From CAYOEZ01 sp964402955 (GTDB taxonomy: Bacteria; Chloroflexota; DTOL01; DAOUCN01), in assembly GCA_964402955.1 (NCBI GenBank), contig CAYOEZ010000110.1, positions 1-15,271 on the forward strand: a stretch of 15,271 bases of DNA. The letters run 5' to 3'. The translations under genes and the position numbers were made by a program. This document shows positions 7,601-14,689 of the stretch, in pieces. Each line of letters begins with the position of its first letter. Within the stretch, counting starts at the first letter, position 1. The notes under the pieces were generated by a model. It ran no database searches. It saw only the letters and a program-made list of their open reading frames with translations, and was not told the origin of the DNA.

Positions 7601-8521
7601 TCAGCCCTTGATGGCGCCTGCTGTGAGGCCCTCGATGAACTTCTCTGACAGCAGCATATATAAGATCAGGATCGGCGCCATGGCGACGACAAGGCTGGTG
7701 GCGGCCATGGCGTAGTCGGTGCCAATGTCACCCATGAAGTTCATCATGGCGGCGGGCAGCGTACGCAGCGTCGGCCGGGTGACCATCGTGATGGCCAGGA
7801 GCAGTTCGTTCCAGTAGCTCAAGAAATTGATCAGGATCACTGTTGCCAGCGCCGGCCGTGCGATAGGCAGCATGACGCGCCAGAACGTATGCAGGTCATC
7901 GGCGCCGTCGATATGCGCCGCGTCTTCAAGCTCGCCGGGCAGTTGCGCGAAGTAGGTGCTCATCAAATAGATGCTCACCGGCAGACCCATCGCCCCATAG
8001 ATCAAGATCAACGCCCAGCGTGTGTTGATCAGATGGTAACGCGCCATCATGACGTACTGCGGGATGTAGAGTATCTGGTGGGGCAGCATGAGCGAAAACA
8101 GCAGGAGGGCAAACAGAGCGCTGCGCCAGGGGAAGTCGTAGCGCGGCCGGCCGAAGCCATAGCCGGCCAGGGTCGCTAGCAGGACGGTGATCAGCAATGA
8201 GGCCGACGTCACGATAATGCTGTTCACAAAGTAGCGGTAGAACCTGATAGCCGGATCGAACATCAGCTTCCAGTAGTTCCCCCAGCGCGGCTGCAGGGGC
8301 AGGCCATAGGGATCGAGCAGAATGTCGCCGCTGGTGCGTAACGACAGCACAATCATCCAGACAAAGGGGATGATGAAGATCAACGTAAAAAGAAGAAGCA
8401 GGACCGTCACCGGGATCGAGCGGACCCGGGCCAGCATGCGGGCTTTGAGTGTGCGAGGAGAGGCGGCTCGCCAGTGTCCTTTCTGGGTTGTTGGATACAG
8501 CTCAGGTCTTTGTGGCATCAT
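7601..8521 (-). CDS. Sugar ABC transporter permease, MalG type
   Basis: A 306-residue inner-membrane permease of the CUT1 type. Seen: a first membrane segment at about 36-60, further hydrophobic segments at about 100-124, 133-160, 170-190, 222-245 and 270-292, and the cytoplasmic EAA loop EDAAHIDGADDLHTFW (about 199-214) followed by RVMLPIARPAL, which contacts the ATPase. The C-terminal G-LTAGAIKG ending is typical of MalG-like proteins. The start at 8521 is preferred: the ATG overlaps the MalF-type stop, and GGGGGG lies four bases upstream. The frame also stays open to 8587, but that would run 70 bases into the neighbour. Together with the other permease it forms the translocation pore for the sugar bound by the lipoprotein at 9563-11038. 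Confidence 0.94.
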   Translation of the reverse strand: MMPQRPELYPTTQKGHWRAASPRTLKARMLARVRSIPVTVLLLLFTLIFIIPFVWMIVLSLRTSGDILLDPYGLPLQPRWGNYWKLMFDPAIRFYRYFVNSIIVTSASLLITVLLATLAGYGFGRPRYDFPWRSALFALLLFSLMLPHQILYIPQYVMMARYHLINTRWALILIYGAMGLPVSIYLMSTYFAQLPGELEDAAHIDGADDLHTFWRVMLPIARPALATVILINFLSYWNELLLAITMVTRPTLRTLPAAMMNFMGDIGTDYAMAATSLVVAMAPILILYMLLSEKFIEGLTAGAIKG

Positions 8522-9462
8522 GAATCCCCCCTGGGTTGCAGCCAACGGCGCAGGGCGGAGACGCCGGCAAGGACGACTACGAACCAAACCACCGACATTG
8601 CAGCCGGATAGCCAAGATCCAACGTGTTCCAGCCAAAGGCGCGCTTCTGGATGTACGTGGCGACGGTCTCCGAGGCGTGCATGGGGCCGCCGTTGGTCAG
8701 GACCCAGACGACATTGAAGGCGTTCATCTTGCCCATAAACGAGAGGATCAGGACGGTTACCCAGGTGGGGCGCAAAAGCGGCAACAGCACGTGCCAGACG
8801 GCCCTCACCCGCGAGGCGCCGTCAATGTAGGCCGCTTCCATCAGGTCAACCGGGACGGCGCTCAGCCCGGCCAGCAAGAGGACGAAAGAGTAGCCGAGCG
8901 TGGCCCAGAAGTGGACCGAAATGACGACCCAGATGGGCGTATCGAGCCGTCCCAGCCAGTTGAGCGCCAGCTTGTCCAGGCCAACGGCGCGCAGTGCGCT
9001 GTCCAGCAGCCCCCAGTCATAGTCGAAGATCCAGCGGAACACAACGCCCACGATCACGCCCGAGACCAGCATCGGCGTGAACCAGGCTACGCGGTAGAAG
9101 CGATAGAACGGAACTCTGAAATAGACTACCACCGCCAGCGCCGTCGCCACAGTCAGCTCCAGCGCCGGCCCCACCACCGCCCACGTCAGCGAGTTGCGCA
9201 CCGCCTGGCGGAAAACCAGATCCTTCGTGAAGAGCTCGATATAGTTCTGCAAGCCAACGAAGCTGATGGTCAGCGTGCCGCCGACAGGCGTGATCATGGT
9301 CACCGAGTAGTAGAGGCTGGCCAGAAAGGGGTAGATCGTGAAGACGCCGTAGTAGATCATGGCCGGCCCAATGAACAGCAGGATTGCTCCCCAGGGGCGG
9401 CGTATGTGGCGGCCGGGCGATCTCTTGTTTGCCGCCTGCAGTGCCTGCGCGGGGCTGATCAT
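8518..9462 (-). CDS. Sugar ABC transporter permease, MalF type
   Basis: A 314-residue inner-membrane permease. Seen: a short cytoplasmic N-terminus with RRPWGA, a first membrane helix at about 25-48, five more hydrophobic stretches (about 92-116, 126-146, 176-200, 232-254, 285-305), and the EAA loop MEAAYIDGASRVRAVWHVLLP (about 208-228). The length is usual for CUT1 MalF-like subunits that lack the large periplasmic insertion of E. coli MalF. The ATG at 9462 has AAAGGGG six bases upstream. The gene follows the binding protein after about 100 bases and overlaps the MalG-type gene by an ATGA. It pairs with MalG to move the imported sugar; the ATP-hydrolysing subunit is not encoded in the window. 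Confidence 0.94.
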   Translation of the reverse strand: MISPAQALQAANKRSPGRHIRRPWGAILLFIGPAMIYYGVFTIYPFLASLYYSVTMITPVGGTLTISFVGLQNYIELFTKDLVFRQAVRNSLTWAVVGPALELTVATALAVVVYFRVPFYRFYRVAWFTPMLVSGVIVGVVFRWIFDYDWGLLDSALRAVGLDKLALNWLGRLDTPIWVVISVHFWATLGYSFVLLLAGLSAVPVDLMEAAYIDGASRVRAVWHVLLPLLRPTWVTVLILSFMGKMNAFNVVWVLTNGGPMHASETVATYIQKRAFGWNTLDLGYPAAMSVVWFVVVLAGVSALRRWLQPRGDS

Positions 9463-9562
9463 GTAATACCCCTTTGGAAACCGGCCCGACGGACGTCGCC
9501 CGCGTCAGAGGATTGACCATTGGCGCTGGTCGCCCGCCGGGCCGGTGGGTGATGAAGCTACC

Positions 9563-11038
9563 TCATTTCTTGCAGAGAGCAGCGTTCAATTTTTTGATGC
9601 CCTCGTCAATGGTGATCAAGTTCTGCGGCATGCCCGTGTTCAGCACGCTGGTGCGCACGTCCACGTATCCACCGCAAGGTGTATCCGAGCCAAGGGTGGT
9701 CTGCATATTGCCGTAGACCTTGGTGATCACATCCCAGTACCACTTCCACTGAGCCGCGTCCTTGATGTCTGCCGGCCAGTCCTTGGCGGCGTCAAACTTG
9801 AGCGTGCTGGGTTGCGTGGTGAGAGCGCTCCAGAGGGCGCCGTACTTGGGCTGTGACATGAAGACGAAGAAGTCTTTGACGACGTCGGGGTTCTTCGTGC
9901 TCTTGGTCGCCAAAAAGCCCGAATCAAAAGCAGACCAGAGATAGTCAGGATACTTGGCGCCGTTCATGAGCGGGTATTTCAGCGCGCCGAGGCGGAAGTC
10001 GGGAGGTTGGCCGCCCTGATCCACAGGCTTGAAGGCGCGGGCCGGGTAGAAGCTGCCGATGTACATCATGCCGGCCTTCTGCTGCGTATGGAAGTAGGTG
10101 TGGAAGGCATCGATGCCCATAGTGGCAAAGCTCTTGGGCCACATGCCGGCGTCGCGCAGTTGGTTCATCCACGTCAGCACCTGGCGCGTCGCCGGGGTAT
10201 CCCAGCTAGTCAGGCCATTGTTGATCCTGCTTTCCTCTTCGACGCCGACCAACTGCGTCAAGGCGCCCCAAATCGGGTAGATGGCCGGATAGTTGCGATC
10301 GCCGGAAGCATTGGCGACGCCGGAATAGCCGGCCGCGCTCAATTTCTTGACGACGTCCACAAACTGATCCTGCGTGAACTGGTAATTGGCCGGCACCTGG
10401 ATGCCCACTTTGTCAAAGATCTGCGGATTGTAGAGAAGGTACAGAAGTTGGATACCGATGGGGTAGCCAAACAATCCCTTCGGGTCGGTCAGGCTGGCCG
10501 CGTCGAGCAGACCGGCCCTGAATGCATCTTTGGGCAGTGCGGCGCTGAGATCCAGCAGCCATCCCGCCTTGGCGAACAGCACAGAGTTCGTGTCGCCGGC
10601 GATGTCCGGGGCGCCTTCGCCTGCCGTCAGAGCAGCCTGCATGGCCTGGTCCAGGGATGCCTTTTCCCAATAGCTGACGTTGAGCTGCACGTCGGGATGC
10701 GTTTTCAAGTAGTCGGCGACGACGGTGTTGATGAACTGCTGATTGAGCGGCTGCGTCGACCACATGCTCCAGAAGTTGACGATCTTCTTGGCGCCGGCCG
10801 GCCTGGGAACAGCAGTGGGAGTGACCACTCTCTCGACGATCTGAGTGACCTGCTTTTCAACAACCTGGGTGATCTGCTTCTCGACGACCTTGGTTACTTC
10901 GACGACGCGCGCTGTTTGGGTGGGCGCCGGGGTCGCCGTTGCTGCTGCACCACAACTTGCCGCGACAGTGCCCATGATGGCGGTTCCCGCGAGCTTGAGC
11001 ATTCCTCGCCGGCTGAGGCGAGCGTCCTTGCTAGGCAT
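9563..11038 (-). CDS. Extracellular sugar-binding lipoprotein (solute-binding protein family 1)
   Basis: A 491-residue solute-binding protein for the adjacent permeases. Seen: an N-terminal twin-arginine-like stretch SRRGMLKLAG (residues 9-18), a hydrophobic segment, and a lipobox VAASC with Cys29 as the expected lipidation site. A low-complexity linker (about 40-80) follows with repeated V-V-E-K-Q units. From about 85 onward it is a two-lobed binding domain (NFWSMW start, DIAGDTNSVLFAKAGWLLDL, SAFDSGFLATKS). Family knowledge: it captures oligo- or monosaccharide outside the membrane. The start at 11038 is chosen because GGAGGAGG lies five bases upstream and the signal follows at once; the frame is open to 11101 but that adds an unrelated prefix. 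The linker is a feature commonly seen in Chloroflexota. The substrate is not readable. Confidence 0.94.
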   Translation of the reverse strand: MPSKDARLSRRGMLKLAGTAIMGTVAASCGAAATATPAPTQTARVVEVTKVVEKQITQVVEKQVTQIVERVVTPTAVPRPAGAKKIVNFWSMWSTQPLNQQFINTVVADYLKTHPDVQLNVSYWEKASLDQAMQAALTAGEGAPDIAGDTNSVLFAKAGWLLDLSAALPKDAFRAGLLDAASLTDPKGLFGYPIGIQLLYLLYNPQIFDKVGIQVPANYQFTQDQFVDVVKKLSAAGYSGVANASGDRNYPAIYPIWGALTQLVGVEEESRINNGLTSWDTPATRQVLTWMNQLRDAGMWPKSFATMGIDAFHTYFHTQQKAGMMYIGSFYPARAFKPVDQGGQPPDFRLGALKYPLMNGAKYPDYLWSAFDSGFLATKSTKNPDVVKDFFVFMSQPKYGALWSALTTQPSTLKFDAAKDWPADIKDAAQWKWYWDVITKVYGNMQTTLGSDTPCGGYVDVRTSVLNTGMPQNLITIDEGIKKLNAALCKK

Positions 11039-11070
11039 TTCAACCTCCTCCAATATTTGTGAACCTGGCC

Positions 11071-11090
11071 GAGAGCCAAACGTTCTCTTG
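11071..11090. promoter_or_regulatory. Possible LacI-family operator upstream of the binding-protein gene
   Basis: CCAAACGTTC lies about 35-50 bases upstream of the binding-protein start. Its AACGTT core is palindromic and shares AAACGTT with the two operators at 12224-12255; I saw no other AAACGTT in the window. Beyond the six-base core the symmetry is poor. It would let the repressor control the transporter genes separately from its own gene. I found no convincing -10/-35 pair in 11039-11217, so a separate promoter here is unproven. Confidence 0.35.
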
Positions 11091-11162
11091 CACGTTAGCA
11101 ACCGTCTTGGGCTGCTTATGCTAATACACGCGTACCCTCCATTTCCCTTCTATCCCAGTTTT

Positions 11163-11192
11163 CGTGTCACGCGCAGAGCTACGCCGGACACG
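11163..11192. repeat. Imperfect inverted repeat between the repressor and binding-protein genes
   Basis: CGTGTC (11163-11168) pairs with GACACG (11187-11192), with a further GCG/CGC pairing inside. On the transcribed minus strand the hairpin follows the repressor stop by about 25 bases but is trailed by AAAAC rather than a T-run, so it is not a standard terminator. It could be a processing or attenuation stem that lowers or separates repressor and transporter expression, or chance. Confidence 0.25.
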
Positions 11193-11217
11193 CGACAGCA
11201 GACAGCGTGATCAAGAC

Positions 11218-12207
11218 TCAGGTGGAAGCCCGTATCTCAAGAGCGTAGGGGAGACTGATTCGTTGCGGCTCGCTTGGGGCCTCCTTACGCAGGCGGCAGA
11301 CGAGTATCTCGGCAAGCTTTTTGCCCATGTCGTACTTGGGCTGGTGGACAGTGGTCAGAGAGGGCGTCACGCAAGCCGCCTGGTCGATGTTGTCGAAGCC
11401 GGCGACGGCGATGTCGTCAGGTATGCGTAGCCCCGCTTCGCGCACGCAGAGCATAGCGCCGATCGCCATCAGGTCGTTGGCCGCGAAGACTGCGGTCGGC
11501 AAGGGCCGGCGCTGCAAGAGGCTGTGCATGGCTTCGTAGCCGCCCTTCTGCGTCCACGGCCCTTCCGTTACCAGGCTTGGATCCGGGGTGAGGCCACATT
11601 CCTGGAGCGCCTGGACGTACCCCTCGAAGCGTAAACGCCCTGAATTGGGATGCGGGCTGCCCAGGTGAGCGATACGCCGCTGCCCGCGGGCGATGAGATG
11701 TGCGACGATGTCGCGCGCCGCCTGGCGGTCATCGATCATGACGGCGTCAAAGGCAGGATGAGCGATTTGGTGTCCGAAGATGACGATGTGTACGCCGCTG
11801 GCCTGAATGGGCAGCAAGTCCTCGGCTGTGACGCCGGCCGGGTTGATGATGATGCCCTCGACATGTTGGCGCGACAGAATGTGCAGGATGCGCCGCTCTT
11901 GAGCGATGTCGCGATCGGTGTTGCCCAGGATGGTGACGTAGCCATGTTGGTTAGCGACGTCTTGCACGCCGCGCGCCAACTCGGGGAAGTAAGGATTGGA
12001 GATGTCGGGAATGACCAGCGCGATCAGGTTGGTGCGATTGCTGCGCAAGCCACGCGCCACCAGGTTGGGCTCGTAGTCCAGCTCACGCATGACGGAGAGA
12101 ACACGGTCGCGCAACTCGGGCGTGACAAAGCGCGTGCTGTTGATCACGTGCGAGACTGTCGCGACACTTACCCTGGCGTTTGCTGCCACGTCTTTGATAG
12201 TAGCCAT
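11218..12207 (-). CDS. LacI/GalR-family transcriptional repressor
   Basis: A 329-residue repressor of normal family length. Seen: an N-terminal helix-turn-helix ATIKDVAANARVSVATVSHV (residues 2-21), the hinge helix NLVARGLRSNRTN (about 48-60) that inserts at a central CG of the operator, then a periplasmic-binding-protein-like effector domain with LIALVIPDISNPYF and, near the end, VAGFDNIDQAACVTPSLTTV. The ATG at 12207 has GAGG six bases upstream. It is the first gene of the minus-strand operon and its own promoter overlaps AAACGTTT operators, so autorepression is very likely. The effector is presumably the imported sugar or an early catabolite. Its position makes it the local regulator of the sugar operon and probably of the divergent amidohydrolase. 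Confidence 0.95.
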   Translation of the reverse strand: MATIKDVAANARVSVATVSHVINSTRFVTPELRDRVLSVMRELDYEPNLVARGLRSNRTNLIALVIPDISNPYFPELARGVQDVANQHGYVTILGNTDRDIAQERRILHILSRQHVEGIIINPAGVTAEDLLPIQASGVHIVIFGHQIAHPAFDAVMIDDRQAARDIVAHLIARGQRRIAHLGSPHPNSGRLRFEGYVQALQECGLTPDPSLVTEGPWTQKGGYEAMHSLLQRRPLPTAVFAANDLMAIGAMLCVREAGLRIPDDIAVAGFDNIDQAACVTPSLTTVHQPKYDMGKKLAEILVCRLRKEAPSEPQRISLPYALEIRAST

Positions 12208-12223
12208 CGGCGCCTCGCCAATA

Positions 12224-12255
12224 AAACGTTTACCTAATCGTTTACGTAAACGTTT
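12224..12255. promoter_or_regulatory. Paired LacI-family operators (AAACGTTT x2 with central TACGTA palindrome)
   Basis: Two perfect AAACGTTT palindromes at 12224-12231 and 12248-12255 have centres 24 bases apart. Between them, and sharing bases with the second, is a 14-bp perfect palindrome CGTTTACGTAAACG (12239-12252). A symmetric half-site pair around a central CG is the known LacI/GalR operator form. The right-hand site overlaps the repressor -10 hexamer and the left one lies in its 5' leader, fitting autorepression. Confidence 0.8.
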
Positions 12256-12281
12256 ATATCACACTCTGCGGGATTTGTCAA
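12253..12281 (-). promoter_or_regulatory. Sigma-70-type promoter of the repressor gene / operon
   Basis: On the minus strand TTGACA (12281-12276) is followed after exactly 17 bases by TATAAA (12258-12253), a near-consensus housekeeping promoter. Its -10 shares bases with the right-hand AAACGTTT operator. The predicted start is about 40 bases upstream of the repressor ATG. Confidence 0.75.
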
Positions 12282-12299
12282 TACTTTTCGGACATCTTC

Positions 12300-12328
12300 T
12301 TGACGAGCCTTGCTCTCCATGTTACTAT
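12300..12328 (+). promoter_or_regulatory. Divergent sigma-70-type promoter for the amidohydrolase
   Basis: TTGACG (12300-12305), a 17-base spacer, then TACTAT (12323-12328), facing right. It leaves about 90 bases of leader before the ATG at 12424. It is back-to-back with the repressor promoter, about 20 bases apart, and roughly 50 bases from the nearest operator, so partial control by the same repressor is plausible. Confidence 0.6.
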
Positions 12329-12423
12329 TAGCGCGTCGCAGCGACAGCCGACTCGCCGGGGAGGCCATCGACCATCCGACCCCATTCCAAATCGGCGAGT
12401 TAATTCTAGAGAGGTGACGCAAC

Positions 12424-13749
12424 ATGCCAGAACAGCGAGAGACATACATCCGGCTGCGCGGGCAGATTGAGGAGTTGCCGGTCATCGATTGCCATGAGCA
12501 CGCTGAAGGCCCTGTTAAGGCGGCAGGCTGTGGCGAGCCGATCGCTCTGTTGATCACAGGATACCTGGCGAGCAATCTCCCGACCGTGCCGCTTCCGGGG
12601 TCCGCTGACGCCAGGCCCGATCTGCGTGCGTTTCTTGAAGATCAGGACATGCCAACGGAGGACAAATGGCCGCTCTTTGCTCGCTTGTGGCGGGGCATCG
12701 AGCACACGGCCTATGCGCGGGTGACCAAGCTCATCATGCGCGACTACTATGGCGAGACTGAGATGTCGTTGCCTGCCCTGCTGCGCATCCGTGAGCGCCT
12801 GATAGACCTGCGCGATCCGCAAGTCTATAGCGCCATCCTGGATAAAGCACGGATTCGTTGCCGCCTGGTGGACATCTGGCCAGATATGAAGGCGTTCCTC
12901 ACCGGCAAACAACAGATCTATGAGCTCGATCGCCTTTTCATCTCGCTGCCGCAGTTCCACGCTATTCGCAGTTGGCAGAACGTTTTCGCCATCACACAGG
13001 TGATCGATCAGACAGTCACCAATCTCGATGACTATCTGGCCGCGTGCCGCGAGATCTTTCGTCGCATGAAGGAACGCGGCGCCATCGGCCTCAAGGATCA
13101 GTCGGCCTATACCCGTACGCTGGCATACGAGAACCCGTCACGCGCCGAAGCGGAGACGATCTTCAACGCCTTCATGGCGGATGCGCGTCGATCAGTGGGC
13201 TGGCCTGAGGCCAAAGCCCTCGACGACTTCCTTTTTCACCGCTTTATGGATATGGCGCGCGACCTCGACCTGCCCGTGCAAATCCACACGGGCCACATGG
13301 CCGGCATGTGGAACGACATTGCCAAGACCAACGCCGTGCACTTCATCCCGGTTCTCGAGCTGCATCGCGAGGTGCGCTTCGATCTCTTCCACGGCAACTG
13401 GCCATACATGGGCGAGTACCTGTACATCGGCAAGAACTTCGCCAATGTCAATCTTGACCTCTGTTGGCTGCACATCATTGACCCTGTCTATGCCCGCAAT
13501 CTTCTCATCGAAGGGCTGACGGCGGTGCCGCACAGCAAGTTCCACGGCTTTGGCGGTGACTACGGCGACAACATTCTGCATGCCGTGGCCCATCTCTCCA
13601 TCGCGCGCGACGTCATTACCGAGGCGCTGTCCGAGCGGGTGGATAGCGGCTGGATTGATGAACGACAGGCTGTACAGATCGCTGCGGACTGGCTCTTCAA
13701 CAATCCCAACGAGTTCTTTGGTCTTGGCTTCGCTCGGGTCGAGTCGTGA
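12424..13749 (+). CDS. Metal-dependent amidohydrolase-superfamily protein (amidohydro_2 / uronate-isomerase-like)
   Basis: A 441-residue TIM-barrel protein transcribed away from the sugar operon. Seen: the N-terminal metal motif VIDCHEH (His24, His26), a possible bridging Lys224 in GLKDQS, VQIHTGH (His288, His291), FHGNWPY (His323), and the final catalytic Asp379 in FGGDYGDN. These follow the ordered ligand set of the amidohydrolase superfamily. Family knowledge: relatives hydrolyse amides, lactones or esters, decarboxylate, or, like uronate isomerase, isomerise sugar acids. Given the dehydrogenases next door, hydrolysis of a sugar lactone or action on a sugar acid is the leading idea, but this is inference. 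GAGGTG precedes the ATG by seven bases. A good promoter and the shared operator region lie upstream. No clear terminator follows. Confidence 0.88.
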   Translation: MPEQRETYIRLRGQIEELPVIDCHEHAEGPVKAAGCGEPIALLITGYLASNLPTVPLPGSADARPDLRAFLEDQDMPTEDKWPLFARLWRGIEHTAYARVTKLIMRDYYGETEMSLPALLRIRERLIDLRDPQVYSAILDKARIRCRLVDIWPDMKAFLTGKQQIYELDRLFISLPQFHAIRSWQNVFAITQVIDQTVTNLDDYLAACREIFRRMKERGAIGLKDQSAYTRTLAYENPSRAEAETIFNAFMADARRSVGWPEAKALDDFLFHRFMDMARDLDLPVQIHTGHMAGMWNDIAKTNAVHFIPVLELHREVRFDLFHGNWPYMGEYLYIGKNFANVNLDLCWLHIIDPVYARNLLIEGLTAVPHSKFHGFGGDYGDNILHAVAHLSIARDVITEALSERVDSGWIDERQAVQIAADWLFNNPNEFFGLGFARVES

Positions 13750-13864
13750 CTCTGCTGCCAAGGGCTCTTGCGCTGCGGCAAGGCGCATGTCTCTTCTGAG
13801 AGAGTGGACGCGCTCCGCAAACGCCGGGTCGAGCAGGGGGTAGTGGCCCAAGACGATGCAATCG

Positions 13865-14059
13865 CTCCCGGGCGATTTGCCGGTCAGCCATCAGCAGCGG
13901 CTCGCGCTCCAGCTTGGCCTGGAGAAAGCGCAGGAAGCGGTTGAGATCCGAGAAGTAGACGACGATGGTCCTGGGACTCCTGCCCTCGTTGCTGAGGGAG
14001 AACTGGTACAGCTTGTAGTACTCGGCCAGGGCGACCGGGGCGGTTGTGCTCTTGCGCAA
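13865..14059 (-). pseudogene. N-terminal remnant of a tyrosine recombinase (phage integrase SAM-like domain)
   Basis: A minus-strand frame from TTG 14059 encodes about 65 residues with the helical core-binding pattern of XerC/D and phage integrases: LAEYYKLYQFSLSNEGRSP, then TIVVYFSDLNRFLRFLQAKL. After about DRQIARE the family resemblance stops, although the frame stays open to 13697, running 53 bases antisense into the amidohydrolase end. The catalytic domain with its R-H-R-Y residues is absent, so no recombination is possible. There is no good ribosome-binding site. It is best read as the broken 5' end of an integrase, left when the rest was lost. Confidence 0.6.
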
Positions 14060-14072
14060 GGTATTCCCCCGT

Positions 14073-14117
14073 CATGCATAACAAGAGAGAAATCCATGCA
14101 TGGCAACAAACTGTTGC
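14073..14117. repeat. Cluster of short inverted repeats
   Basis: CATGCAT (14073-14079) and ATGCATG (14096-14102) are inverted around a 16-base loop, directly followed by GCAACA-AAC-TGTTGC (14103-14117), a perfect six-base stem. They sit between the integrase stub and the glycosidase relic. No poly-T follows on either strand. They may mark an old element end or be chance. Confidence 0.35.
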
Positions 14118-14218
14118 GTGGTGTCACGCTATGTCGCGCGCTGTCTTCTGCGGGCGAAAAAAGCAGAATGCCTGGAGGGGGGGAAAAGGCCAAGACGGCG
14201 GGGGCGGCCGGTCGGAGG

Positions 14219-14264
14219 TTGGAAGGCAGACGGGACCAACGGAGCCACTGCCGCTTGCTCTTTA
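14219..14264. repeat. Diverged 46-bp direct repeat, copy A
   Basis: Aligns without gaps to 14591-14636; I count 37 of 46 matching bases, with shared blocks AGGCAGACGGG and TCTTTA. It begins TAAAGA on the minus strand and includes the stop codon of the decayed glycosidase. Similarity drops off on both sides. Confidence 0.6.
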
Positions 14265-14566
14265 CGCGTTGCGCAGCGCAATCCCCGTCCAGAGCAGCGC
14301 CTTGTTCTGCTCAATTTGTGGCAAGCGCGATAGCGCAAGGCCTTCCTTCTTCCAGGCCAACAGGTCGTCGGAACTTGCCAGGCCTGTGGATAGCCGAATC
14401 CGTCCCACCCAACGTACGTCATCCAGAATTTGCCGTCGTGAAAGACGAGGAACGGACAGGCGACCGCATGGCTGTCGAACGCGACGGGCTTGTAGGAAGG
14501 GGAGAGCACCAGTCTTCCATGCTTTCTTGGGGTGCGGAACGTCTACATGAGAAGCAGTGCATTCAT
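14262..14566 (-). pseudogene. Decayed five-bladed beta-propeller glycosidase (GH43/GH130-like), nonsense and frameshift
   Basis: From ATG 14566 (with AAAGGAAG just upstream) the frame reads seven codons, meets TAG at 14545-14543, then continues as RKHGRLVLSPSYKP, AFDSHAVACPFLVFHDGKFW and MTYVGWDGFGYP. A one-base frameshift near 14388 is needed to go on as TGLASSDDLLAWKKEGLALS and then LLWTGIALRN before TAA at 14262. The pattern of a conserved D-S-x-x-V-x-C-P-F, H-x-G-x-F-x-M-T-Y-V-G and TGLA-S-S-D-D-L is characteristic of beta-propeller glycosidases of the GH43/GH130 type. Only about 100 of an expected 300 or more residues remain. It is on the same strand as the sugar operon, suggesting that a further glycosidase once belonged to this locus. 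The family number is uncertain. Confidence 0.65.
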
Positions 14567-14590
14567 CGTTTCTTCCTTTGTAGCAGAGCT

Positions 14591-14636
14591 TTGGTAGGCA
14601 GACGGGGACAAGTGAGCTACTGCAGCATGTTCTTTA
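14591..14636. repeat. Diverged 46-bp direct repeat, copy B
   Basis: Partner of 14219-14264 at an offset of 372 bases. It lies just upstream of the glycosidase relic, so the two copies bracket it in direct orientation. Confidence 0.6.
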
Positions 14637-14689
14637 ATGTGCCTTATGCTGCGGTAGCCACCCAACACCCACGGGCGAACCAGTTGAGG

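Noticed and set aside
8522..8587. N-terminal extension of the MalG-type permease
   Set aside because: It would run into the upstream permease; the ATGA overlap with a G-rich ribosome-binding site at 8521 is far more typical.
9463..9562. GC-rich stretch GCCCGCCGGGC between binding protein and permease as a terminator
   Set aside because: The stem is only five bases and has no T-run on the transcribed strand; at most an mRNA-stability structure.
10007..11062. Plus-strand open frame of 351 codons opposite the binding-protein gene
   Set aside because: Antisense to a complete lipoprotein with signal and lipobox; its repeated L-D-D-L text is the complement of the V-V-E-K linker.
13750..13800. Short stems (CTTGC...GCAAG, CTCT...AGAG) after the amidohydrolase as a terminator
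   Set aside because: The stems are four or five bases without a following T-tract, so termination cannot be supported.
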